From contig JAMQCR010000001.1 of the NCBI GenBank assembly GCA_023702235.1, positions 2,356,001 to 2,420,000 on the forward strand: a stretch of DNA of 64,000 nucleotides, read 5' to 3'. Positions 10,878 to 20,272 of this stretch are shown here, piece by piece. Both the position numbers and the translations under genes were made by a program. This DNA is from Neobacillus pocheonensis. GTDB lineage: Bacteria; Bacillota; Bacilli; Bacillales; Cytobacillaceae. Position 1 is the first letter of the stretch, and every line of letters starts with the position of its first letter. The notes under the pieces were generated by a model that was given only the letters and a program-made list of their open reading frames with translations, was not told where the DNA came from and searched no databases.

Positions 10878-11143
10878 TTATTTTGGTTCCTCATAATTTA
10901 AAGCATGATCACTATCACCATAACCTTTCGTGGTTGGATCTTGAACAAGGCAAGCAAAGAAAGTATCACAAAAATAGCATTGACTAGGGTTAAGATTGAA
11001 TTCTGGATTGCCCCTGTAAGCTGAAAATGGGTTACTTCCAAGGTATTTAAACCAGATAAGATGAGTTCTGCAACAATCATAAGCTGTGATATAAAAGAGA
11101 CGACCCAATGCTTGTTTTTTAAGCGGACCTTCCAGTTAATCAT
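10878..11143 (-). CDS. Phage holin, LC3 family, frameshifted
   Basis: A small membrane protein of about 88 residues. It starts MINWKVRLKNKHW at ATG 11143, after AAGGGGATGG. Two hydrophobic segments follow. The family's C-terminal signature, DPTTKGYGDSDHALNYEEPK, is in another frame. The switch is at the GCC near 10950; restoring GGCC gives LLGLVQDPTTKGYGD, which matches the family. Holins of this type normally release endolysins. Here there is no endolysin, tail or capsid gene nearby, so it is a solitary chromosomal copy of unknown role. The upstream in-frame ATG at 11224 is not needed. Confidence 0.75.
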
Positions 11144-11358
11144 TATTCCATCCCCTTCATATGTTGTATATGGCTTCTTATAAACATATGCTTGGAACAA
11201 ATAATAATTGTTCATCACTATCACAAATTTATCGTCAAATGGTAATTATCGGATAAAAAGGGAACATTAGTATGAAAAACAGTTATTATTGGTCTTTTTC
11301 AGCAAGAGAATTTATAATGTAATGAAATAAAAATTCCCTTTGAAAGTAAGGAGAGAAA

Positions 11359-13475
11359 ATGGAAAGATTGAAACCGATTTGGGAAAAATTAAGACCCATC
11401 TGGGAAATGTTCGTCCGATTTTGGAAAAAAAGACATCTAACACAAATTTTCTTATTAATCATTCTTGTGGTTGTACTTGTAACTATTCTATATTTTGCAT
11501 GGCTTGCATCCAGGCCAATGTCCAATCATTAAAGCAAGGCTTAAGCCAGCCTACTGTGATCTATGATAAAGATGGCAAAGTTGCCAGTAACGTCTCGACC
11601 AATCGAACGAATGGCATTCAAATCAAGAATATTCCCAAATTCGTTCCGAATGCTGTTGTGGCATTGAGGACGAGCGTTTTTATCAGCATGGCGGCTTTGA
11701 TATCAGAGGGATTGCCCGTGCTTTCTTTGGTAACTTGTTTACAGGGCACATCACCGCAGGTGGAAGCACACTCACTCAGCAGCTGGCAAAAAACGCATTG
11801 CTTTCTTCTGAAAGAACCTATACTCGGAAGGCAGAAGAATTATTTCTTGCTGTAAAGATGGAGAAGGTATATACGAAGGACGAAATTCTGCAAATGTATT
11901 TGAATCAGGTTTATTTCGGAAGCGGTGCATGGGGAATTGGCAATGCCTCGAAGAAATATTTTAATAAAGATATCAATCAGGTTACGATTAGCGAAGCGGC
12001 GATGCTTGCAGGACTGTTGCATGCTCCGGATTACCTAGATCCTTATAAAAACTACGATTTAGCTATGAAACGGAGAGACGTTGTTTTAGCTAAAATGAAA
12101 GAGCTGGGGATGATTACTTCTGCCCAATACAGCACAGCAATCAAAGAAAAAATAACGCTTCAGGATGGCGGCGGCAGCTATGTCAATCGTAAATATCCAT
12201 ATTATGTGGATGCAGTTTTAAATGAGGCTATTTCCAAATATGGATTAACACAAGATGAAATCATGACAAGAGGCTATCAGATTTATACTGAAATGGATCA
12301 AAACATTCAAACTGGGCTTGAAAATGTTTATAGTAGAAACTACCTTTTCCCAAGGGGAATGGGTGGTACACTTGTTCAAAGTGGTGCTGTTTTAATGGAC
12401 CCTGCTTCTGGAGGTGTGCGTGCACTTGTCGGCGGACGAGGAGAACATGTTTTCCGCGGTTTTAATCGAGCTACACAGCTACAGGCACAACCGGGTTCAA
12501 CGATGAAGCCGCTAGCGGTATACACACCTGCTCTGGAAAAAGGCTATAATTATTCATCTGTACTTGATGATGAACCTATTTCCTTTGGAAATTACAAACC
12601 TGAGAACTTTTCAAAAACGTATTCGGGAAAGGTTCCAATGTACAAAGCAGTGGAAGAATCGTTAAACATCCCTGCTGTTTGGCTATTGAATCAAATCGGT
12701 TTAGATAATGGTATGGCATCATTGAAACGATTTGGGATCCCTTATGACAAGGCGGATAAAAACCTGGCGATTGCCCTAGGCGGGATGAGCAAAGGGATTT
12801 CCCCAATGCAATTGGCCGATGCCTATACGGCTTTCCCAAATGGCGGAAAGCGAGAGGACAGCCATTTGATTACGAAAATTGTGGGACCTACAGGCAATAT
12901 TATTGCCGAACGAAAACCAGTGTCGACAAAAGTTACTTCAAAAAAGGTAACTGACCAAATGACGTCCATGCTGCTAAATGTAGTGGAATCGGGAACTGGA
13001 AAGATGGCCCGCACACCTGGTGTCGAAATTGCCGCAAAAACCGGTTCGACCCAGCTGCCATTTACCGAAAATGGTACAAAGGATCAATGGATGGTCGGCT
13101 ATACAACAGATATGGTTGGTGCGATTTGGATCGGCTATGACCAAACCGATCAGCAGCATTACTTGCCGAGCAGCAGTTCGTCCAATGTAGTACCGCTTTT
13201 TAAGGAAATTATGAATGCTTCTCTGCCATACACGAAGCATGCGAACTTTAGTGTTGATTCCATTAACACGCAGCTCGCCCAAAAAGGGCAATTTCAGAAT
13301 AATCTTCAAGAAAAAGCAAAGCAAATAACCCAGGAATTAAATGATAATGCGCAGAAAATCGGTGCAACCCTTAAAGAGAATGCGCCGGTTTGGAAGAAAG
13401 GCTTTGAAAAAGGCCGTAAATGCCATTGGTGGAGCCGCAAATTCACTTATAGAAAAGCTTCAAGGAATGCATTAA
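11359..13475 (+). CDS. Class A penicillin-binding protein (transglycosylase-transpeptidase), frameshifted
   Basis: About 705 residues once three frame switches are repaired. It starts at ATG 11359 after AAGGAG. A membrane anchor covers residues about 27-50. The GT51 domain shows EDERFYQHGGFD (catalytic Glu), GGSTLTQQLAKN and RKAEELFLAVKME. The transpeptidase domain has the nucleophile in PGSTMKPL (SxxK), SLN in EESLNIPAVW, and KTG in AAKTGSTQ. Switches lie at GGCC 11513, GGC 11660 and GGCC 13412. After the last one the proper C-terminus ends at TAA 13475 (EKLQGMH). It most resembles PbpF-type class A PBPs, which polymerise and crosslink peptidoglycan, partly during sporulation. Confidence 0.85.
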
Positions 13476-13486
13476 GATCAAGAATA

Positions 13487-13520
13487 AAAAACTCCTGCTA
13501 AGACCAAGCAGGAGTTTTTT
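13487..13520 (+). terminator. Bidirectional terminator between PBP and ECF S gene
   Basis: A 13-base stem (arms around CTCCTGCT/AGCAGGAG) has A-runs before and T-runs after, so it can serve both convergent genes. The second arm reaches into the stop codon of the ECF S gene. Confidence 0.85.
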
Positions 13521-14210
13521 ATTCGAGAAATCCATATTTCCTTTTAAACCTGGTTAAAATTTTAATCCAAATGTTTCCAAATACGAGTAAAAAGAAAACA
13601 TTTGATGCGGCATGCATCGAATCAAAACTTGCACTTGCGGCAAAATAGAGGAAAACAGATGCAAGTGTTGGCGGATTCCCAGTTTGCGTAAGGGCCAAAA
13701 AACCCCAGACATTCATAATCCAGCCAAACAAATAGCCCCACACCGCCCCAAAAACAATTCTTCCCCAATTCCATTTCATTAGCCTTGTATTTCGAAGCAT
13801 TCCTGCTGTTAATCCGACTAAACCCCAAGCAACCATTTGCCATGGTGTCCAAGGTCCTTGCCCCAATACCATATTGGAAGCAAGTGCGGCCACCGCACCG
13901 ATGATAAAACCACTTTCAGCTCCAAAAACAAACCCTGCTATCATAATCACAAAGGTAGTCGGTTGAACGCTGGGGATACTCGCAAATGGAATTCGTCCAA
14001 CAGCCGCGATGGAAGCTAACACAGCGAGGATTACTAATTCCCTCGCCTCCACTTTTCTTGTTTCAAACCGGATAAAAAAGAATAAAATTACGATTACCAC
14101 AAGCCCGAAGCTCAAAACCAAATAAGCATCCTGCCAAATACAGGTTAATACTAAAACCCCCAAAATAACCAGACAAAGTAAAATCGGCTTTAGGCCAGTT
14201 TGTAACGCAT
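13519..14210 (-). CDS. ECF transporter substrate-binding S component, probably cobalamin (CbrT-like)
   Basis: An integral membrane protein of about 230 residues with six to seven hydrophobic helices. It carries motifs typical of longer S components: RIPFASIPSVQPTTFVIM, FGAESGFIIGAVAALASN and GPWTPWQMVAWGLVG. As written, the frame opens at TTG 14229 with no ribosome binding site. An ATG at 14210 sits 10 bases after AGGAGG. It reads into this frame if the GGCC at 14193-14196 has lost one C, giving MRYKLALKPILL. The same repair ends the upstream ATPase a few codons later. Last gene of a cobalamin-riboswitch operon, which is the basis for the substrate. Confidence 0.78.
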
Positions 14211-15832
14211 GGCGGTGAAACCTCCTCAAGAGAAATCACACTACTATTTGACATATCGCGGAAAACCCTTTGAATCATAGTGGTGTAAAAGAAATTACCT
14301 TTAAAGAAGTTCCTTGGTACATCCTCAGAGGTAATATTCCCTTGAAACATCATCCCACATTTAGTAGCATACTGGGCAGCAAATTCCACATCATGAGTGG
14401 AAATCAGGATCGTCATCCCCTCAGATTTAAGCTTGAGTAAAATTTTCGCTAAAATTTCTTTTGATATCGGATCCAAACCTTTGGTCGGTTCATCCAACAA
14501 GAGGATTTCAGGCTTCCGCAATAGTAAACAAGCTAATGCCGCTTTCTGCAGCTCACCGCCACTTAAGTCATATGGATGGCTGGATGCTTGATGGACAATC
14601 CCTAATTCCGTTAATAAGTTCTCAACTTCCTCTAAATTGGATATATTCCACTTACCCATGGTATCTTTGATTTCCTTTTCAACCGTATCCTGAATAAAAA
14701 ATAGCTTTGGATTTTGTGGCAAATAGCCAATTTTTCGGGTAATTTCGTCATTTATATATTTTTTTAATGGCTTTTCATCCAGTAATACTTTCCCAGACTC
14801 TGGTTTGAATAAACCCGCAATTACTTTTAAAAATGTCGATTTTCCAGACCCGTTACCACCTAATAGAGCGTAAAATTCCCCTTTTTCAAGCATGAAATTT
14901 AGATCTTTTAAAATGGCATCACTTTTTTTATCATAGCGAAAGACAATATTTTTTGCTCTGATACTAACTTTCGCTTGTGTATCCTCGGCTAGTCGCCGTT
15001 CTTCACGGTTCATCTCAAAAGATGTAGTTAAAACCCAGTTCCTTCCCTCTTTAACGGTTAAAGGAACGCTCCCATAACCATTCATCCTAAAAAAAAGCGC
15101 TGGAATTCTTGGAACATAAGCATGATTTGGAGAGTTCCAAACTTGTGTCAGTACCCCTCTAGGGTCGCCCTCGACCAGAATTTTTCCTTTTTCCACCATG
15201 ACGATTTTGTCTGCTAATGTAAATACTTCCTCAAGCCGATGTTCAGCCAGAATAATGGTCATACCAAATTCTTCATTAAGCCTTTTAAGCATATCTAATA
15301 ATTCTCTTGAGCTGACTGGATCAAGCTGGGCAGTTGGTTCATCTAATATTAAAATGTCTGGCTGCATAAGCAGGACAGACGCAAGATTGATTTGCTGTTT
15401 TTTCCCGCCGGAAAGCTCGTGGATTTTTCGCGGCAGCAAGGACTCTGCCCCAAAAAAGTGGACCATTTCAGCGACCCTGCTTCGCATTTCATTCGTTGAC
15501 AGCCCACTATTCTCTAGTCCGAAAACTAATTCATGTAAGACATCATCCGCAACCACCTGGTTTTCTGGATCTTGAAAAACAAAACCAATTTTTTTCGATT
15601 TATCTGTGGTTTCACCGAAATGAACCCCATTAATAAAAATATCACCTGAAAGCTTACCATGTGGCTGTATTTCTTTTTTTAACAATCTCAAAAGCGTACT
15701 CTTACCTGAACCTGATGAACCAAAAAGGACAACGAATTGACCTTTCTCAATCGTAAGGGAAAGATTCTTAATGGCTGGCTGCGTGCAGTCCGGGTAGGAA
15801 AACGTTACATGATTTAATTCGATATATGCCAT
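14063..15832 (-). CDS. ECF transporter ATPase, two fused ABC domains (EcfA-EcfA')
   Basis: Two ABC ATPase domains in one chain. Domain 1 has Walker A GSSGSGKSTLL, the signature ELSGGKKQQINLA and Walker B ILILDEPTAQLD. Domain 2 has GGNGSGKSTFL, DLSGGELQKAAL and ILLLDEPTKGLD. Both carry Q-loops and H-switches (AEH, STHD). ATP hydrolysis drives vitamin uptake through EcfT and the S component. The start is ATG 15832 (MAYIELNHVTF), 9 bases after AGGTGG. The open frame runs to 14063, but its last 40-odd residues overlap the S gene and look like read-through. With one C restored at GGCC 14193 it would stop at TAA 14190-14192. The EcfT end overlaps the start. Confidence 0.92.
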   Translation of the reverse strand: MAYIELNHVTFSYPDCTQPAIKNLSLTIEKGQFVVLFGSSGSGKSTLLRLLKKEIQPHGKLSGDIFINGVHFGETTDKSKKIGFVFQDPENQVVADDVLHELVFGLENSGLSTNEMRSRVAEMVHFFGAESLLPRKIHELSGGKKQQINLASVLLMQPDILILDEPTAQLDPVSSRELLDMLKRLNEEFGMTIILAEHRLEEVFTLADKIVMVEKGKILVEGDPRGVLTQVWNSPNHAYVPRIPALFFRMNGYGSVPLTVKEGRNWVLTTSFEMNREERRLAEDTQAKVSIRAKNIVFRYDKKSDAILKDLNFMLEKGEFYALLGGNGSGKSTFLKVIAGLFKPESGKVLLDEKPLKKYINDEITRKIGYLPQNPKLFFIQDTVEKEIKDTMGKWNISNLEEVENLLTELGIVHQASSHPYDLSGGELQKAALACLLLRKPEILLLDEPTKGLDPISKEILAKILLKLKSEGMTILISTHDVEFAAQYATKCGMMFQGNITSEDVPRNFFKGNFFYTTMIQRVFRDMSNSSVISLEEVSPPCVTNWPKADFTLSGYFGGFSINLYLAGCLFGFELRACGNRNFILFYPV

Positions 15833-16692
15833 CGGAACCATCCACCTGCTTCAACTAATAATGGGAAACTTAAGAACAACAAGAAAAAAACGAGGGTCGT
15901 GGAATCTAACAACGTCAATTTCGACGATTCCAATACAGGATACACCGTTAAAAATCCATACCCCGAATTTCGGCCATAAAGAATGACCATGAAGATTATG
16001 ATCAAATAGACCATGGCGAACACATCTGCAGTTTTAAATCTAAAGTATTCATAACTGGATCGCCGCTCTTCTCCAAACCCTCTTGCTTTCATCGAATCGG
16101 CCGTTTGAATGGCTTCCTCTAAAGAAAACGTAAGCAGTGCTTGAACAAACAGCATCCCCGTTTTTACTTTTTCCTTCCATTTTCCGTTTGTGACAGAAAT
16201 CCCCTTGCTCTTTTGAATGACAGAGATTTCTTCCATTCTCCTTCTCATTAACGGAATAAATCTTAATGTCAACATAAGCAAAACCGCAAATTGGGGTAAA
16301 AACTTGGAGAACAAAAATAATAGCTTATTCGGTTTCATAATTACATTATAGGAAATAAAGATGGCAAGCACACCAATGAGTGATAATGCATTCATTCCAC
16401 CATACATAACCGATTCTAATGTAAATCGATGATTGGCAATTTTAAACAAAACATGAAGTCCCCTTTCGTTAAAAAGGGGATTCAAAACCACCATTAGTAA
16501 GAAGCTTGTGACAATAAAAAATGACCAATGCTTTAATCCCTCGAACCGGTCATGGGCGAAATTAATGAGTAGAATCACCACAAAACCAATACCTAAAAAG
16601 ATTGGATGAAGCATGAGAATAAATAGAGAGATTGCTCCTAGATAAAACAAGAAGGAAACCAGCGGGTGGAATTGACTAAAACGGTTTTCCAT
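15814..16692 (-). CDS. ECF transporter transmembrane component EcfT
   Basis: About 292 residues with four to six hydrophobic segments and the long amphipathic coupling region. It contains DSMKARGFG, an Ala-Arg-Gly coupling motif that docks on the ATPases, and an earlier conserved MRRRMEEISVIQKSKG helix. It links the ATPases to the S component. ATG 16692 lies 9 bases after GGAG and is preferred over the TTG at 16707. It overlaps the ATPase gene, consistent with tight coupling. Confidence 0.9.
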   Translation of the reverse strand: MENRFSQFHPLVSFLFYLGAISLFILMLHPIFLGIGFVVILLINFAHDRFEGLKHWSFFIVTSFLLMVVLNPLFNERGLHVLFKIANHRFTLESVMYGGMNALSLIGVLAIFISYNVIMKPNKLLFLFSKFLPQFAVLLMLTLRFIPLMRRRMEEISVIQKSKGISVTNGKWKEKVKTGMLFVQALLTFSLEEAIQTADSMKARGFGEERRSSYEYFRFKTADVFAMVYLIIIFMVILYGRNSGYGFLTVYPVLESSKLTLLDSTTLVFFLLFLSFPLLVEAGGWFRWHISN

Positions 16693-16710
16693 TACTTTTA
16701 TCTCCAAACG

Positions 16711-17451
16711 TTATTGTGTATACATCCATTGAATAAGGTCACCACTTTTGACTGTTATGACGCCGGCACTTTTAGGAATGGTGCTGCCATTTTGTTTAAC
16801 CGTCCAGCCGCTCTTTGCACCATAATCAAATTCATAAATATTATCTATTCCTTCCACATAAGCGGTAGCACCGCTTCCACGGTAATCAACTTGAATATTC
16901 TGTTTTTTCGTGGCTTGCATAAGGACATCAAGAATGGTTTCGCCATTAGTAAAGGTAACTTTCGATGCTGCCATAATTGTACCCTTTGGCCCAACAATTG
17001 ACAAAGTTACTGTTGCAGCAGGCTTGGGACTTACCGTTGTAGTCGATGTTTTTGGTGGAGCGGTTGCTGCTGTAGAATTACTTGTTGTCGCGGCTGGTTT
17101 TGTCGCTGTCGCTGTCGCGGCTGGGCTACTGCTGGCAGAAGATTTTGCATTCGTTGGGCTGTTAGATGGATTCGCAACAGCCTTTTTGGTATTTTGTGCA
17201 TTGGTACTTTGCGCTTGTGATGGGGCTTGACTCTTCACATCTGTTGAAGAAGTTGTTGTTTCTTTAGACTGATCCTGTTCGATTTTTGGGTCTGTTTTAG
17301 CGGACTTTTCTTGACTTGCTGCTGCATGAGTCATATCTGCTTTGTTCTCTTGTTTTCCAATTGAAGAATCTATAGACGATCCACAGCCCATCAAGTTAAA
17401 TATCAGCATCAATGAAAATAAAAACGCTGTTGCTTTAAAAAATCGCTGCAT
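16711..17451 (-). CDS. Lipoprotein with transcobalamin-type beta domain (DUF4430)
   Basis: About 246 residues. The start is ATG 17451 after GGGGAGGG. A lipoprotein signal ends in lipobox LMGC (Cys near 23). Residues about 30-155 are a low-complexity Ser/Thr/Ala/Pro/Lys spacer, long enough to project through the wall. The C-terminal 95 residues are a DUF4430 domain (TNGETILDVLMQA, then SGWTVKQNG and SGDLIQWMY), the fold of the C-terminal domain of transcobalamin and intrinsic factor. Its position between the wall-anchored protein and the ECF transporter suggests a membrane-side cobalamin receiver. Binding is inferred, not shown. Confidence 0.8.
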   Translation of the reverse strand: MQRFFKATAFLFSLMLIFNLMGCGSSIDSSIGKQENKADMTHAAASQEKSAKTDPKIEQDQSKETTTSSTDVKSQAPSQAQSTNAQNTKKAVANPSNSPTNAKSSASSSPAATATATKPAATTSNSTAATAPPKTSTTTVSPKPAATVTLSIVGPKGTIMAASKVTFTNGETILDVLMQATKKQNIQVDYRGSGATAYVEGIDNIYEFDYGAKSGWTVKQNGSTIPKSAGVITVKSGDLIQWMYTQ

Positions 17452-17516
17452 GACTTTTCCCTCCCCTATGATTTCAAAACCAATTCCCTCCTGCAAGTAA
17501 ACAAGAGGGAATGGAT

Positions 17517-19315
17517 TTAGGCGTTCCTTTTCTTTTCTCTTAGATAAAATACTAACCCAATCATCATTAGGAAAATTCCTAAAATTAAAAGGTTATACGT
17601 ATTTGTTGCCGTATTCGGAAGTGGGTTTCCTTTCGTGCTTACTTTACTATTACTGCTCTCCACTACAACAGATTGTGTCAGAGGTTGTTTTACAGCCGGC
17701 GTAGTTGAATTTTCCTTTACAGTCGTTTGGGCCGCTAACGGCAATTGATAGAGAGATCCTTTTCCCGTTGCATATAGCTGATAAGCCGCTAGACCCTGTA
17801 TTCCCTCTGCGGTTGAGAAAACATCACTAACGTCTCCACCCTTCCAATCAAAACCACCATCTTTGTTTTGGAAGGATAATAAATATTGAACCAAACTGTT
17901 GTTTTCTTTTGTAAACAATGAACCATTTGCATCGATTCCTAAAGCAGATAAGGCGATGACAACTTGTGCGGCTGTTGAACTATTATCGATTTTAGCATTT
18001 TGATAATGTGTCGATAAATATTGAACCGCTGCATCTACCTTTTCTTTTACACCCGTCTGATTCTTATAAGGAGCAAGAGCCGTTAAAATCATCCCCGTTG
18101 TGTCGATGTCACTATTCGTGCTTTCGTCCCAAGCCCAACCACCATCTTTATTTTGTTTTTGCAACAATTGGGCTAAAAGCTTATCCCTATTCCACGTGGC
18201 CAAATCAGGGATTTTAAATTTCGCACTATCTAATGCAATTAAAGCATAGGCTACACCGTTTAAACCTTGTTTTGTCACATTTCCATTATAGATTGATTCG
18301 ACAAGATTATAGCCTCCAATATTGGTAGGGTCGCCACCAGCGGCTAGGATTCCTAGGGTATATCTTTCCGTATCGGTAATTAATCTGAATTTCCCTTGGT
18401 TCTCCTGGACAACCTTCTTCACATTTTCCAGATAACTAGTTGGGATCGTCTTACCCGCTTTGTTTAAAGCGATTGCTTCCCATTCGCTTACCTGGTGATT
18501 AACCACGTACCCACTAGCAGAATCTACTGCTTTATTTAGGCCGCTTTTGATATCGTTCCACCTGCAGAAGAATTATTTTCGGTAGTCGTAGTATCCCCAG
18601 GAGTATTCTGCCATGATTCGTACTGAAAACTAATTTGATCATTTGGCAGGAGTTTATAGCTGTCTGCTCCGATGGTAGCCATTTTCCCATTTATATAAAA
18701 TGCCCAATAATTCGTGCCTTCCGCATTAATGCCATTTATCGAAGTAATCATTTTTCCGTATTTTGTTTCTGTTAAACCTACCTTGTCAGAACCAAGAGCT
18801 ACTTGTAAAAACTGTAAAGCAGTTGGCTGGCCAATGATCGCAATTCCTTTTAAATCGTTGGTAGTATTTTTCGCACCATCCACTACTTTGAGTGAAACGG
18901 TATTTTGCGGTGGTTTTGTCCAGTCAATATACCGGAAACTTAAGCTATCACCAGCCTGTACGTTATAGCTATCCGCACCAACCTGTGCTGCAACTCCATT
19001 AATATAAAAAGCCCAATAATAAGTCCCTTTCGCCTCTTGCCCATCAATTCCCTTTATCATTTTTCCGTAAGAAGTGTTAGTTAACTCAACATTCGTATCA
19101 CCCACTGCCATTTTTAATGCATCAAGGGCTGTTTCCTTGTCTCCATATTGGACGGTTGTTTTGGTAAGCAGAGGATTTTGAACATCGCTTCCGATTACAG
19201 AAATCGTTCCTTGATTACTTAGTCCCGCAGCCAATACAGGTGATTGGAAGCCACTTGTTACTAATGCTAAAACGAGTAATAGGGCAATCCATAAATTTTT
19301 TCTTTTGACCATCAT
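17517..19315 (-). CDS. Wall-anchored intrinsic-factor-like protein: 2x DUF4430 + alpha/alpha barrel + LPNTA, frameshifted
   Basis: It appears as two frames (19315-18536 and about 18560-17517) that join at the GGCC at 18539-18542 into one protein of about 600 residues. In order: signal peptide (residues about 1-30, ATG 19315 after GGGGAG); two tandem DUF4430 repeats, each with YGKMI, YWAFYING and GADSY; an alpha/alpha-toroid region with two QNKDGG repeats (prenyltransferase/squalene-cyclase-like); a spacer; then LPNTA, a hydrophobic helix and REKKRNA, a sortase sorting signal. Mammalian intrinsic factor pairs the same two folds in the opposite order. First gene after the cobalamin riboswitch. 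It probably captures cobalamin or a cobamide at the cell wall. No stop or start signal supports two separate proteins. Confidence 0.82.
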
Positions 19316-19352
19316 GTTTGTTTCTCCCCTTTTTATATCAAAAAAAATTCGC

Positions 19353-19383
19353 ATAAAAAAATCCCCCTAAAAATGAGGAGGAG
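19353..19383 (-). terminator. Possible expression-platform terminator of the cobalamin riboswitch
   Basis: A short stem (TCCTC with GGGGGA, one G-U) is followed by seven T on the minus strand, just before the first gene. The stem is weak; the alternative is that the riboswitch acts on the ribosome binding site. Confidence 0.4.
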
Positions 19384-19445
19384 TTATGTAAGTTAAGTAA
19401 GAAACGCGCGCAAACGTTCTGTTCTTAACACTCTCCTATCCGCGT

Positions 19446-19640
19446 AGGCTCTGGTGTGCAAAAAACAGGCAGGTTTCCTGACTCATGATCATCGCTCCCT
19501 ACGCCTTCCCATCAAGTAAGACAGTGACATTTTATAGGTTGCTCCCATTTACAGTGGCGGGACCGTGTTGGTTTTACACCAAACTTCCCTTTTAAGCTGA
19601 AAATCTTATTTTTCAATAGAATTTAGCACCTGTTTTACCA
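19446..19640 (-). ncRNA. Cobalamin riboswitch
   Basis: Minus-strand sequence carries the ordered conserved blocks: GGGAAGTTTGGTGTAAAACC, CGGTCCCGCCACTGT, GGGAAGGCG and the B12 box AGTCAGGAAACCTGCC. The ends (GGTGC and GCACACC) can form P1. It controls the operon of the wall-anchored protein, the lipoprotein and the ECF transporter, and so sets that transporter's likely substrate. Confidence 0.96.
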
Positions 19641-19705
19641 ATCTATTTTTTTATGTTACCTCTATTATAGAAAAAGCTGTTTGTTTTGTATATGGTATTT
19701 CAAGA

Positions 19706-19740
19706 TAAAAAAATAGGCAAACAGGAAATTCTGTTGCCTA
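19706..19740 (-). terminator. Terminator after ribH
   Basis: A 10-base stem (TAGGCAACAG with CTGTTTGCCTA, one mismatch) is followed by seven T on the minus strand. Confidence 0.88.
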
Positions 19741-19760
19741 CCTTTTAGTAAAGTTGAATA

Positions 19761-20231
19761 TTACATTTCAATCGTTCTGCATAAATTAGCCATTTCAATT
19801 GCCGCGGTTGCTGCATCCCAGCCTTTATTACCGGCCTTTGTTCCAGCCCGCTCAATTGCCTGTTCAATGGAATCAGTTGTTAATACGCCAAAAACAACAG
19901 GAATACCACTATTTAAAGCTGTTGCTGAAACACCCTTCGCCGCTTCATTGCAGACAAAATCAAAATGTGGAGTAGATCCGCGAATAACGGTCCCTAGCGT
20001 AATAACAGCATCATACTTTTTACTATTTGCCATTTTCTGTGCAATTAAAGGAATCTCAAACGCCCCGGGAACCCAGGCAATATCAACGTCCGTCTCATCG
20101 ACACCATGTCTTTTAAGGGCATCCTGTGCTCCGCCTAGTAATTTACTTGTAATAAACTCATTAAAACGCCCGACAACAATTCCTACTTTTAAACCTGAAC
20201 CTACTAAATTACCTTCAAAAATATGTCCCAT
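19761..20231 (-). CDS. ribH: 6,7-dimethyl-8-ribityllumazine synthase
   Basis: 156 residues, standard length. It condenses the ribityl pyrimidine with dihydroxybutanone phosphate. Visible: [44 protein letters not shown] with the catalytic His, and [26 protein letters not shown] follows GGAGG. Last gene of the riboflavin operon. Confidence 0.97.
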   Translation of the reverse strand: MGHIFEGNLVGSGLKVGIVVGRFNEFITSKLLGGAQDALKRHGVDETDVDIAWVPGAFEIPLIAQKMANSKKYDAVITLGTVIRGSTPHFDFVCNEAAKGVSATALNSGIPVVFGVLTTDSIEQAIERAGTKAGNKGWDAATAAIEMANLCRTIEM

Positions 20232-20272
20232 GATAAATCCTCCAACTATTTATTTTTCCATCAATGTTCGAA

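Noticed and set aside
10878..11143. Prophage remnant
   Set aside because: Apart from the holin there is no integrase, lysin, structural gene or attachment repeat in the surroundings.
14063..14192. C-terminal extension of the fused ECF ATPase as a new domain
   Set aside because: The tail is out-of-frame reading of the S component gene and disappears when one base is restored at GGCC 14193.
17100..17420. Opposite-strand ORF over the lipoprotein stalk
   Set aside because: An artefact of the Ser/Thr/Ala-rich low-complexity codons; no ribosome binding site and no recognisable protein.
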